The notes under the pieces: generated by a model
Seen by the model: the letters and a program-made list of their open reading frames with translations, nothing else
Database searches by the model: none
What the model was told of the DNA's origin: nothing
Shown: positions 7,925 through 16,080 of the stretch, one piece after another
Layout: the number at the start of each line of letters is the position of its first letter
Numbering within the stretch: position 1 is the stretch's first letter
Position numbers and translations under genes: made by a program
Assembly: GCA_028290305.1 (NCBI GenBank)
Contig: JAQGKC010000045.1
Coordinates: 1-47,485, forward strand
Source: Bradyrhizobium sp.
Lineage (GTDB): Bacteria; Pseudomonadota; Alphaproteobacteria; Rhizobiales; Xanthobacteraceae
Direction of reading: 5' to 3'
DNA length: 47,485 nt

Positions 7925-10444
7925 TCATAACCACAGCACCTTGCGGCGCAAGTCGAGATCGTCACGCAATGCCCTGGATGCGCCCTGATAGATCACCTGG
8001 CCGCGCTCCAGCGCCACCGTGGTGTCGGACAATGCCAGCGCCAGATCGAGATTGTGATCGACGATGATGATGGCGATTTCCTTGCGCAGGCGATCGAAAG
8101 TCTCGAATAATTGCTCCACCACGGCCGGCGCCAGGCCCTCGAAAGGTTCATCGAGCAGCAGCACCCGCACGTCGCCCGACAGCGCCCGCGCCACCGCGAC
8201 CATCTGCTGCTCGCCGCCCGACAGATAATCCGCCGGGCTGTTCAGCCGTTCGCGGATTCGCGGGAAGTATTCGTAGATGCGTTCCCTTGTCCAGTGTACG
8301 CCATTGCCGGTCTGGCGCTTCAGTCCGCCGAGTTCGAGATTCTGTTCGACGCTCATGCCCGCGAACAGGCCGCGGCCCTGCGGCACATAGCCGATGCCGA
8401 GACGGGCGGTCTGCGCGGATGATAACCCGATCAACTCGCTGTCCGCCAGCATGATCGATCCGTTCGAAGCCGGCGCAATTCCGATCAACGTCTTCAGCAG
8501 CGTCGACTTGCCGGCACCGTTGCGGCCGAGCAGCGCGACGATCTCGTTTTCATGCAGCGTAAAATTGACGTCGTTGAGAATGTGGCTTTTGCCATAGAAC
8601 GTATCGACGTGGGTGGTTGTGAGCAGTGCGTTGACGCGGGCGGCGGTTTCGCGCGGACGCGCGGCAATTTCGGTCGCGCCGGAGCCGATGTACACTTCCT
8701 GCACCTTGGGGCTGGCACGGGCATCCTCGACCGTTCCGTCGAGCAGCCCCCGGCCTTCATTCATGACCGTGACACGATCGGCGAGCTGAAACACCCGATC
8801 GATATCGTGCTCGACCAGCAGCACCGGCAATTCGGCCGAGATGCGTTTGATGATGGCGCCGATGCGCTCGCGCTCCGCTGCGGCAAGTCCGGCGAGCGGC
8901 TCGTCCAGCAGCAGGACACGTGGCGCGGTCGCGAGCGCGACACCCATGTCGAGCAGGCGTTGGCCGCCATACGACAACATGCCGGCTTCGGCCTTCTCGA
9001 TACCGGCAAGACCGAGGTAGCGGATGGCGGCGTCGGTCTCGGCATTGATGGATTCGATCGACAACGCGTTAGTGACGGGATCGAAGCGGCGCGGATGCCG
9101 CGCCTGCACGGCGAGGCGAATGTTCTCGGCTACGCTGAGCGCCGGAAACAAATTGGTGATCTGGAACGAACGGCCGATGCCGGCGTGGGCGATCTCCTCC
9201 GGCGTATGTCCGGCGATCGGCTGGCCCATCAGCGATACGCTGCCCCCGTCCGGCGGATACATGCCCGAGAGAAGATTGAACGCCGTGGTCTTGCCGGCGC
9301 CATTGGGCCCGATCAGGGCGTGCAGCGTCCGGTCGGTAATGGAGATGTCGATGCCCTGCACGGCTTTGATGCCGCCGAAACTCTTGACCATATGGCGGGC
9401 TGAAAGCACGGGGCCTTCGATGACGGATTTGGGCCGCAGGAATTCCGGCAGCGGCAGCACTTCGGTCCGGCGCGCCGACATCGCGGCATCTTCGATGGCT
9501 TTCTTGCGGAAGGGTGCGATGAGCCGCTCGCCGACACCAACAAGGCCGGTCGGCGAAAACACGATGAAACCGACGAACACAAGGCCAAACCAGAACAGCC
9601 AGTTCTCGGTATAGATACCGAGGAATTCGCGGAACAGGATGAAGAACAGCGCGCCGAGCGCCGGTCCTAAAAAGCTGCGCATCCCGCCGATGACGACCAT
9701 CGCCAGCAAATCACCGGAGAAGGCGACGGAAATCGGATCGGCGGAGGTCATGCGATTCTGGTAGAGCAGCAGGATGCCGGCCAGCCCGGTGATGCCGGCG
9801 GACAGCACAAACGCCGCGAGCTTGTAGCGATTGGTCGGGTAACCCAGGAAGCGCGCGCGCTGCTCGTTCTCGCGGATCGCCACCAGCACGGTGCCGACAG
9901 CCGAATTGTGGAAACGCCACAACAGGGCCAGCACCAGCAACGCAATCAGCGCCACGAACCAGTAGTAGACGGTAGAGGATTCCAGATTGAAGCCGAACAG
10001 CGACGGCCGCGTGATGCCACCGAGGCCGTTTTCACCGCCCGTGACTTCGGTCCACCGGAACGACACGGCGTAAAGCATCGCCGCCAGTGCCAGCGTCAGC
10101 AACGAGAAATACACGCCGCGGCGCCGCAGGATCAGAAACCCGAACGCGGCCGCGACCGCTGCCACGATCAGAACGCCGACAATTGCCGGGCCGAAAAACG
10201 AATCCGGCATCCAGTTGCGCTGGAGCAGCGCCGCCGCATAAGCCGCGAGACCGAACCAGGCGCCGTGTCCGAATGACACCAGTCCGGTATGTCCGACCAG
10301 AATGTTCAGGGCCATGCAGGCGATCGCAAAGATCACGACTTCGGTCGCCGAGGTCATGGTGAGGCCGAGCGCGAGCAGCACCGGCGGCAACACCAGGAGC
10401 CCGAGGGCGGCCAACAGCAGCGGAATGGGCAGGCGCTTCCTCAT
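7925..10444 (-). CDS. LivM-LivG-LivF fusion: permease with two ATPase domains
   Basis: 839 aa, one uninterrupted frame joining three normally separate subunits of a branched-chain-amino-acid-type importer. Residues 1-315 are a LivM permease (about ten membrane segments, LNILVGHTGLVSFGHGAWFGLAAY signature). About 345-590 are a LivG ATPase: Walker A GPNGAGKT 379-386, signature LSYGGQ 490-495, Walker B LLLDEP 511-516. About 608-839 are a LivF ATPase: Walker A GRNGAGKS 640-647, signature LSGGEQQ 741-747, Walker B LLLDEP 762-767. Linkers are at about 316-345 and 587-608. The order is fixed and complete, so this is a genuine gene fusion. It enforces a 1:1:1 ratio. LivH is 10 bases upstream and the binding protein is further upstream, completing the transporter. 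LivM-ATPase fusions are known in this group. Confidence 0.93.
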   Translation of the reverse strand: MRKRLPIPLLLAALGLLVLPPVLLALGLTMTSATEVVIFAIACMALNILVGHTGLVSFGHGAWFGLAAYAAALLQRNWMPDSFFGPAIVGVLIVAAVAAAFGFLILRRRGVYFSLLTLALAAMLYAVSFRWTEVTGGENGLGGITRPSLFGFNLESSTVYYWFVALIALLVLALLWRFHNSAVGTVLVAIRENEQRARFLGYPTNRYKLAAFVLSAGITGLAGILLLYQNRMTSADPISVAFSGDLLAMVVIGGMRSFLGPALGALFFILFREFLGIYTENWLFWFGLVFVGFIVFSPTGLVGVGERLIAPFRKKAIEDAAMSARRTEVLPLPEFLRPKSVIEGPVLSARHMVKSFGGIKAVQGIDISITDRTLHALIGPNGAGKTTAFNLLSGMYPPDGGSVSLMGQPIAGHTPEEIAHAGIGRSFQITNLFPALSVAENIRLAVQARHPRRFDPVTNALSIESINAETDAAIRYLGLAGIEKAEAGMLSYGGQRLLDMGVALATAPRVLLLDEPLAGLAAAERERIGAIIKRISAELPVLLVEHDIDRVFQLADRVTVMNEGRGLLDGTVEDARASPKVQEVYIGSGATEIAARPRETAARVNALLTTTHVDTFYGKSHILNDVNFTLHENEIVALLGRNGAGKSTLLKTLIGIAPASNGSIMLADSELIGLSSAQTARLGIGYVPQGRGLFAGMSVEQNLELGGLKRQTGNGVHWTRERIYEYFPRIRERLNSPADYLSGGEQQMVAVARALSGDVRVLLLDEPFEGLAPAVVEQLFETFDRLRKEIAIIIVDHNLDLALALSDTTVALERGQVIYQGASRALRDDLDLRRKVLWL

Positions 10445-10454
10445 CCCCGGCGCC

Positions 10455-11333
10455 TCATTCGAACCGCATGATGCGTTCGCCGAACAGGCCGCGCGGCCGG
10501 AACAGCAGCACCAGAAGCATCAGGAGATAGATCGCTGCGGTGGAGGCCGCGGAATAGCCGATGCCGACCATGACGCCCTTGACGAGCCCGACCAGCAACG
10601 CCGCGGCGACGACGCCCCAGAACGATCCAAGGCCGCCGATCACCACGACCACGAAAGCCGGTGTGATGATCTCCTGGCCCATCGCCGGGTGAATCGAATA
10701 GATCGGGGCCAGCAGCACGCCGGCCAGTCCGGCAAGGCCGATGCCTAGGGCCGCCACGGCGGACATATAGGGCTGCAGCGAAATGCCGAGCGCGCCGACC
10801 ATGTCCGGGTTCTGCACGCCGGCGCGCACCACGCGGCCGAACGAGGTTTTTTGCAGCAGCAGCCACAGCCCCGCAATGCAGGTCGCGGCAATTCCAAGCA
10901 GAACCACGCGGTAAAACGAATAGATGAAGCTGCCGATCGCGACCTGTCCGCGCAACCAGGGCGGAATCGAAAAGGATAATGGCGCCGCGCCGAAAATCAT
11001 TCGCAGCACCTGCTCGGCCACCATTGCGAGGCCGAATGTCAGCAGCAGCGAAAGGATCGGATCGGAACGATAGAAACGGCGGAACAAGGTGCGTTCGATC
11101 ACGACGCCAAGCAACGCGACCGCGACCGGCGCCGCGACGAAGGCGCCGCCAAAACCGAGATAGGGTGAGAGTACCAGCGTGAGATAGGCGCCGATCGCAT
11201 AGAACGCGCCATGCGCAAGATTGACGATACCGCCGAGCGAGAAAATCAGCGACAGGCCGAGTGCGATCAGCAGATAATAGACGCCGTCAAGCAGCCCGTT
11301 GAGGATTTGCTGCGCTAACAACATGGCGGACAT
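10455..11333 (-). CDS. livH: Branched-chain amino acid-type ABC permease LivH
   Basis: 292 aa inner-membrane permease with about eight membrane segments. Recognisable by NGLLDGVYYLLIALGLSLIFSLGG near the start, GIVNLAHGAFYAIGAYL, and the cytoplasmic coupling loop ending GRVVRAGVQNPDMVGALGI, plus AFVVVVIGGLGSFWGVV before the last helices. It partners with the LivMGF fusion encoded 10 bases downstream to form the translocation pore. Upstream lies a folded repeat (11411-11513) separating it from the binding-protein gene. The ligand is not defined by permease sequence; the operon context points to a carboxylated compound degraded by a dehydrogenase and BKACE. Confidence 0.93.
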   Translation of the reverse strand: MSAMLLAQQILNGLLDGVYYLLIALGLSLIFSLGGIVNLAHGAFYAIGAYLTLVLSPYLGFGGAFVAAPVAVALLGVVIERTLFRRFYRSDPILSLLLTFGLAMVAEQVLRMIFGAAPLSFSIPPWLRGQVAIGSFIYSFYRVVLLGIAATCIAGLWLLLQKTSFGRVVRAGVQNPDMVGALGISLQPYMSAVAALGIGLAGLAGVLLAPIYSIHPAMGQEIITPAFVVVVIGGLGSFWGVVAAALLVGLVKGVMVGIGYSAASTAAIYLLMLLVLLFRPRGLFGERIMRFE

Positions 11334-11410
11334 GGCTGTGGCTCCGCTGCTTGAATACGCGCGGGCTGCGCGCCAGCGAGAGTTCGAACGAGGGTTGCTT
11401 AACTTGATGT

Positions 11411-11513
11411 GTCATTCCGGGATGCGCCATTTGGCGCAGACCCGGAATCTCGAGATTCTCCGATGTGCAAGCGCACATCGTAGTTTGCGTCTTTCGACGC
11501 GCCCCGGAATGAC
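11411..11513. repeat. Cloverleaf-like intergenic palindromic repeat
   Basis: Perfect 11-bp outer arms GTCATTCCGGG (11411-11421) and CCCGGAATGAC (11503-11513) enclose three hairpins and a palindrome: TGCGCCA-TT-TGGCGCA (11423-11438), AATCTCGAGATT (11446-11457), CGATGTGC-AAGC-GCACATCG (11461-11480) and GCGTC-TTTC-GACGC (11487-11500). It sits between the binding-protein gene and livH. I recall very similar elements scattered through Bradyrhizobium genomes. In mRNA it would form a strongly folded spacer, which could lower expression of permease and ATPase relative to the abundant binding protein. Confidence 0.75.
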
Positions 11514-11523
11514 CGCTCAACGG

Positions 11524-12780
11524 TCAGCTTGGGAAGGTGCAGCTATTCTCTTCCTTGGTGGCGGCGATCACTTCCAGATCTTCGTTGGGACCCGGCACTG
11601 GCGGGCTCGAGGAGAAGATGTCCCATTGGTTCTTGATCTGGTCGGCGGGCAATGCCGTGACCGCATACATTTCATGCATCAATTGATGATCCGAAGCGCG
11701 GAAGTAACCTTCTCTCGTCTTCAACAGATCGTACTTCGCGCCCTTCTCGAAATGTTCAATGATCTTTGGCGATTCCGTGGATTTCAGCTCGTTGACGGTC
11801 TGTGCCACGATCTTGGTCGCGACGTATTCGCCCCACGCCTGGTTCTCCGGCGGCTTGGAATATTTCTTGGTGAAGGCCGCAACGAACGCCTTGCTGCCGG
11901 GCGTCTCCAGAAGATGATGCCAGACCACCGGCCAGGTGCCGACGAAGTTGCCCTTGCCCGCCGCCCAGGCCAGCGCGGTATCGAAACCGAAGCCGCCGAC
12001 CGGGAAGGTCAGGCCGAACTCGGCATATTGCTTGAGGAAGTTGGTGATCTGGTTGCCGGCGAGATTGATCACGACGAGATCGGGCTTGGCCTCGCGGATC
12101 TTCAGGAGATAGGCGGAGAAGTCGGTGGCATCGGTCGGCACCAGGTCGTCGCCGGCGAAATTGCCGCCATTGGCTTCCATGAAGCGCTTGGAGACTTTCA
12201 GGAGATCATGGCCGAACGCATAATCGGCCGTCAGCGAATACCACTTCTTGCCTTTGACCAGGCCGTCTCGCTGGAACGAACGGCCGACGGTTTTCACATA
12301 CATCGAATTCTGCGACTCGACGTGGAACATGTAGCGCTGGCAATCCTTGCCGCGCAGCGCATCGGAGTTGCCGCCGGTATTGATGAACAGCGTCTTGTTG
12401 CGCGACGCGACCTGCGCGATCGTCAGGCACGAGGCGGACGAAATCTCGCCGATGATGCAGACGACCTTGTCGCGCTCGATCATGCGTTCGGCCTTGGTGG
12501 AGGCGGTCTGCGGATTGACCGAGTCCTCCTTGAGCAATTCCACCTTGCGGCCCATCAGGCCGCCGGCCGCGTTGATCTGTTCCACCGCGAGATCGATCGA
12601 CATCACTGCATATTCGCCAAGCGGCCCGAGAAAGCCGGTGCGCGGCGTCAGGTGGCCGATCTTGATGATTTCGGCGGTCTGCGCGCGCAAAATCGATGGC
12701 GCGGAGATTCCCGACACCAGCGCCATGCCGCCGGCGCTTTTCAATAGGCCACGGCGGGTGAATTGATGGTTGTTCGACAT
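11524..12780 (-). CDS. Periplasmic substrate-binding protein of Liv-type importer (Tat-exported)
   Basis: 418 aa. The N-terminus MSNNHQFTRRGLLKSAGGMALVSG has a twin-arginine motif and hydrophobic core, cleaved near ILRAQ, so Tat export is expected. The mature protein is a Peripla_BP_6 type receptor: IIKIGHLTPRTGFLGPLGEYA at the start, INAAGGLMGRKVELLKEDS, IGEISSASCLTIAQVASRNK, GHDLLKVSKRFMEANGG. I chose the ATG at 12780, preceded by AGGGAGA; an open extension to 12891 runs through the regulatory region and is rejected. It is the first gene of the operon with livH, LivMGF, dehydrogenase and BKACE and the one that selects the imported compound. It is probably controlled by the divergent GntR protein through the palindrome at 12882. 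Confidence 0.92.
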   Translation of the reverse strand: MSNNHQFTRRGLLKSAGGMALVSGISAPSILRAQTAEIIKIGHLTPRTGFLGPLGEYAVMSIDLAVEQINAAGGLMGRKVELLKEDSVNPQTASTKAERMIERDKVVCIIGEISSASCLTIAQVASRNKTLFINTGGNSDALRGKDCQRYMFHVESQNSMYVKTVGRSFQRDGLVKGKKWYSLTADYAFGHDLLKVSKRFMEANGGNFAGDDLVPTDATDFSAYLLKIREAKPDLVVINLAGNQITNFLKQYAEFGLTFPVGGFGFDTALAWAAGKGNFVGTWPVVWHHLLETPGSKAFVAAFTKKYSKPPENQAWGEYVATKIVAQTVNELKSTESPKIIEHFEKGAKYDLLKTREGYFRASDHQLMHEMYAVTALPADQIKNQWDIFSSSPPVPGPNEDLEVIAATKEENSCTFPS

Positions 12781-12881
12781 CAGCCTTCGTCTCCCTGATA
12801 CGGCCGCGCGACGCGGCTGTTTCTTTCCCTCGGCAAGCACCGCGCTGTTCTGTGGGAGCGCTTTGTCTCGCTTGCCGTGAT

Positions 12882-12893
12882 CTGTGATCACAG
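12882..12893. promoter_or_regulatory. Probable GntR/FCD operator
   Basis: Perfect 12-bp palindrome CTGTGATCACAG midway between the start of the binding-protein gene (minus) and the GntR-type regulator gene (plus). FCD-subfamily GntR regulators commonly bind short palindromes of this type and control the adjacent divergent operon as well as themselves. An overlapping partial repeat of TGATC lies just to its left. Confidence 0.55.
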
Positions 12894-12963
12894 TTAGGAT
12901 TGCAAATGACTAGTCCGTTGTCGAGTCTTCTCTCGAAACCGGACCTGCACGCAGGAGGCCCGC

Positions 12964-13662
12964 TTGAATCCGCCCGCCGCACTCCATTTGGTCGAGCCGC
13001 TCGACCGTCAGACCCTGGGCGAGCGCGCTTATGCCAAACTGGCCGATCTTCTGATTTCCGGCCGGCTCGCACCGGGCGAAAAACTGTCGCTGCGGACGGC
13101 GGCGGATGTTCTCGGGGTTTCCATCATGCCGGTGCGCGAGGCAGTGTCGCGACTTGTCGCCGATAAGGCGCTTGAGGTGACGCCGAACCGCGCGGTGCGG
13201 GTGCCCCTGGCGTCCGCTTCGCAGTTTCGCGATCTCACCAAGGTACGCATCGCCATCGAAGGTTACGCGGCGGCGCAAGCCGCGTTGCATCGTGACAAGA
13301 TCGATCTTGCGGCCATCGCGAGCGCCGAAGAGGCGATGAGGGCGGAGAGTGAGTCATCGGCGCCGGACCTGCCGCGCGCGGTCGAGCTCAACAAGACGTT
13401 TCATTTTGCGGTTTATGAGGCGGCGCACTCGCCGATCACGGTGGAAATCATCCGCGCGCTCTGGCTCAAGGCGGGACCGGTGATCAACCTCGATCTGCGG
13501 GAGAATCCCGAACGGTTGGCGAAAGGCGACGCGATCAGGTTTCATGCCGATGTACGAAAGGCGATCACTGACGGCGATGGCGCGGCAGCGCTTGACGGAA
13601 TAGCCGCCGACATCAGCGGCGCAGCGGACTTCATTCTCTCGCGCGGCCGCCTCGCGGGCTGA
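12964..13662 (+). CDS. GntR family transcriptional regulator (FCD domain)
   Basis: 232 aa DNA-binding regulator. N-terminal winged helix (about 15-80): LGERAYAKLADLLISGRLAPGEKLSLRTAADVLGVS with the recognition helix IMPVREAVSRLVADKALEV. C-terminal all-helical FCD effector domain (about 90-225) with the metal-ligand pattern of a first Asp/Asn (VELNKTFHFAVYEAA, containing FHFAVY) and later His (RFHADVRKAI). Start is TTG at 12964, supported by AGGAGG at 12953-12958; there is no better ATG. It is divergent from the Liv/dehydrogenase/BKACE operon and 46 bases upstream of an SDR gene on the same strand, so it probably senses the imported compound or an intermediate and represses both directions. 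Confidence 0.92.
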   Translation: MNPPAALHLVEPLDRQTLGERAYAKLADLLISGRLAPGEKLSLRTAADVLGVSIMPVREAVSRLVADKALEVTPNRAVRVPLASASQFRDLTKVRIAIEGYAAAQAALHRDKIDLAAIASAEEAMRAESESSAPDLPRAVELNKTFHFAVYEAAHSPITVEIIRALWLKAGPVINLDLRENPERLAKGDAIRFHADVRKAITDGDGAAALDGIAADISGAADFILSRGRLAG

Positions 13663-13708
13663 CATCCTTCCAACTGGCATATTCTTCCAACGACATCTCG
13701 GAGCGATC

Positions 13709-14485
13709 ATGGACCTCGGAATCAAGGGTTTGCGTGTACTGGTAACCGCCGGCGCCAACGGCATCGGGCGCGCCATCGCGCGCAGCTTTGCAAATGAAGG
13801 CGCCAGGGTTCACGCCTGCGACGTCGATGACATGGCGCTGGCTGCGCTGGCGTCCAGCGATCCCGCGATCACATCGACGCCTTGCGACGTCTCCGACCGC
13901 GCCGCCGTCAAGAACCTGTTCGCGGATGCCGCGGCAAAACTCGGCGGCCTCGACGTGCTCGTCAACAACGCCGGCATCGCCGGACCAACCTCCAAGGTCG
14001 AGGAAATGAATCCGGAAGACTGGGACCGCTGTCTGGAAATCTGCCTGACCGGCCAGTTCAACTGCACGCGGCTCGCGGTGCCTCTGTTGCGCGAGAGCAA
14101 GAACGCCTCGATCGTCAATATCTCGTCGGCCGCGGGCCGGCTCGGCTTTGCGATGCGCACACCCTATGCGGCGGCGAAATGGGGCGTGATCGGTTTCACC
14201 AAGTCGCTATCGATCGAGCTCGGACCGGACAACATCCGTGTCAATGCGATCCTGCCCGGCCTCGTCGCCGGCGACCGGCAGCGCCGCGTGCTGGAAGCCA
14301 AGGCGCAGCAGCGTGGGATTTCCTACACCGAGATGGAACGCACGGCGTTTTCCTACACCTCGATCAAGGATTACGTGACGCCGGAACAGATCGCCGATCA
14401 GATTCTGTTCATGTGCAGCCCGCGCGGCAAGACCATTTCCGGTCAGGCGATCTCGGTTTGCGGCGATACGCAGATGCTCGGCTAG
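13709..14485 (+). CDS. Short-chain dehydrogenase/reductase (SDR)
   Basis: 258 aa classical SDR. Cofactor-binding TAGANGIGRAIARSF (TGxxxGxG type with Ala in place of the first Gly), CDVSD acidic loop, structural NNAG at about 88-91, catalytic Ser in NISSAAGRLG and the YAAAK pair (Tyr and Lys) in TPYAAAKWGVIGFTK. An acidic residue at the end of strand 2 (ACDVDDM) favours NAD(H). Downstream of the GntR gene on the same strand, so likely in the same regulon as the Liv/BKACE operon, possibly oxidising an alternative hydroxy substrate. It ends 28 bases before the convergent acyl-CoA ligase gene. Substrate cannot be told from sequence. Confidence 0.92.
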   Translation: MDLGIKGLRVLVTAGANGIGRAIARSFANEGARVHACDVDDMALAALASSDPAITSTPCDVSDRAAVKNLFADAAAKLGGLDVLVNNAGIAGPTSKVEEMNPEDWDRCLEICLTGQFNCTRLAVPLLRESKNASIVNISSAAGRLGFAMRTPYAAAKWGVIGFTKSLSIELGPDNIRVNAILPGLVAGDRQRRVLEAKAQQRGISYTEMERTAFSYTSIKDYVTPEQIADQILFMCSPRGKTISGQAISVCGDTQMLG

Positions 14486-14513
14486 TCTAGTCTAGACCGG
14501 CCAACAGAGTCAG

Positions 14514-16064
14514 TCACAAAATCCGTGACGTCTTGTCGCCCCAGTAGCGGTCACGTAACAGCCGCTTATACAGTTTGCCGGTGGGAAGCCGCGGCAGTTC
14601 CGCCTCGAAGTCGATCGAGCGCGGCACTTTCTGGCGCGACAGCGCCTGGCTGCAAAATGTGATCAATTCCTCTGCGAGATCCGGCCCCGGCGGAATCCCC
14701 GGCATCGGCTGCACCACCGCTTTCACTTCCTCGCCTAAATCAGCGTTGGGAACGCCGAACACGGCAGCGTCGGCAATCTTGGGATGGGTGATCAGGAGGT
14801 TCTCGCATTCCTGCGGGTAAATGTTGACGCCGCCCGAGATGATCATGAAGGTCGCGCGATCTGTCAGATGGAGAAAGCCATCGCTGTCGACATAGCCGAC
14901 GTCGCCAACCGTGCTCATGCTTCCATCCGGCGAACGGGCCTCCCTGGTTTTGTTCGGATCGTTGAAATATTCAAACGGCGTGGCGGTCTTGAACCAGACC
15001 GTGCCCGGCATACCCACAGGGCATAGCTGCATATTTTCATCGAGAATGTGAAGGTCGCCGAGCAGGACCTTGCCGACGGTGCCGCGATGAGCGAGCCATT
15101 CCGCGCTGTTGCAGGCGGTAAACCCAAGACCTTCGGTGGCGCCGTAATATTCGTGGATGATCGGTCCCCACCACGCGATCATGTCCTGCTTCACCAGCGC
15201 GGGACAGGGCGCCGCGGCGTGGATTGCGATCTCCAGGGACGACAGGTCGTATCGCGCCCGCGTGGTCTCCGGCAGCTTCAGCATCCGAGAGAACATCGTC
15301 GGCACCAGCTGGCTGTGCGTGACGCCCCACTTCTCGATCAGCTCGAGGTAGCGTTCCGGGTCGAAGCTTTCCATGATGATGGCGGTGCCACCCATCCGGA
15401 TCGTGAGATTGACGGCGGCCTGCGGCGCCGAATGATAGAGCGGCGCGGGCGACAGGTAGATCATGCCTTCGCGGTACTGCCAAAGCTTCTGCAGAAAGTC
15501 GAACAGCGGCAATTGCTGTGACGGAGGTTGCAGGGGTAGCTGGCGCAGAATGCCTTTCGGCCGGCCGGTGGTGCCCGATGAATAAAGCATGGCTGTGCCG
15601 ATGCATTCATCCGCGATGGGAGTCTTGGGCAACCCGCTCGTTGCTTCTCGCAGGCCGACGACGCGCTCGCTTTCACCCGCGCCGTCGACGATGATGCAGA
15701 GTTCGACCCTCGGACATTGCTTGAGCGCCTCGCGTGCGACGTCAAGCCTTGCAACGGACGTGATGAGCACGCGGGATTCGCTGTTGGCGACGATGTAGGC
15801 CAATTCGCTTCCCGTCAGGTACGAATTCACGCAGGTGAAATACAATCCGGATCTCTCACCCGCGCCGCAGGCCTCCAAATAGCGGCTGTTGTTCTCCATG
15901 AAGATGGCATAGTGGTCGAGCCGCTTGAGACCAATGTTGCGAAACAGATGCGCCAAACGATTGCTGCGCGCTTCCAACTCGGCATAGGTCACGGCCTCGC
16001 CGGAGTTCGCCATGATGAAGGCGGGCTGCAGCGGACGGAGTTGAGCATGCTTGCCGGTATACAT
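14514..16064 (-). CDS. Acyl-CoA ligase (AMP-dependent synthetase family)
   Basis: 516 aa ANL-superfamily enzyme that activates a carboxylic acid with ATP and joins it to CoA. Motifs: P-loop YSSGTTGRPKG, A5-like YGATEGLG, hinge region GDVGYVDSDGFLHLTDR, ISGGVNIYPQECENLL, and the C-terminal catalytic lysine in LPTGKLYKRLLRD. The sequence class resembles medium/long-chain or aromatic acyl-CoA ligases; the acid is unknown. The ATG at 16064 has GGAGGC just upstream; a longer frame to 16322 lies inside the preceding gene and is rejected. It starts 16 bases after the stop of the iron-type alcohol dehydrogenase, so the two are cotranscribed. It is the last gene of the LacI-linked minus-strand block. 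Confidence 0.92.
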   Translation of the reverse strand: MYTGKHAQLRPLQPAFIMANSGEAVTYAELEARSNRLAHLFRNIGLKRLDHYAIFMENNSRYLEACGAGERSGLYFTCVNSYLTGSELAYIVANSESRVLITSVARLDVAREALKQCPRVELCIIVDGAGESERVVGLREATSGLPKTPIADECIGTAMLYSSGTTGRPKGILRQLPLQPPSQQLPLFDFLQKLWQYREGMIYLSPAPLYHSAPQAAVNLTIRMGGTAIIMESFDPERYLELIEKWGVTHSQLVPTMFSRMLKLPETTRARYDLSSLEIAIHAAAPCPALVKQDMIAWWGPIIHEYYGATEGLGFTACNSAEWLAHRGTVGKVLLGDLHILDENMQLCPVGMPGTVWFKTATPFEYFNDPNKTREARSPDGSMSTVGDVGYVDSDGFLHLTDRATFMIISGGVNIYPQECENLLITHPKIADAAVFGVPNADLGEEVKAVVQPMPGIPPGPDLAEELITFCSQALSRQKVPRSIDFEAELPRLPTGKLYKRLLRDRYWGDKTSRIL

Positions 16065-16080
16065 CGTGCCTCCAGGGCTC

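Noticed and set aside
11299..12747. 482-codon plus-strand open frame opposite the receptor gene
   Set aside because: Runs through the folded repeat and the antisense of a well-supported binding protein; no family features.
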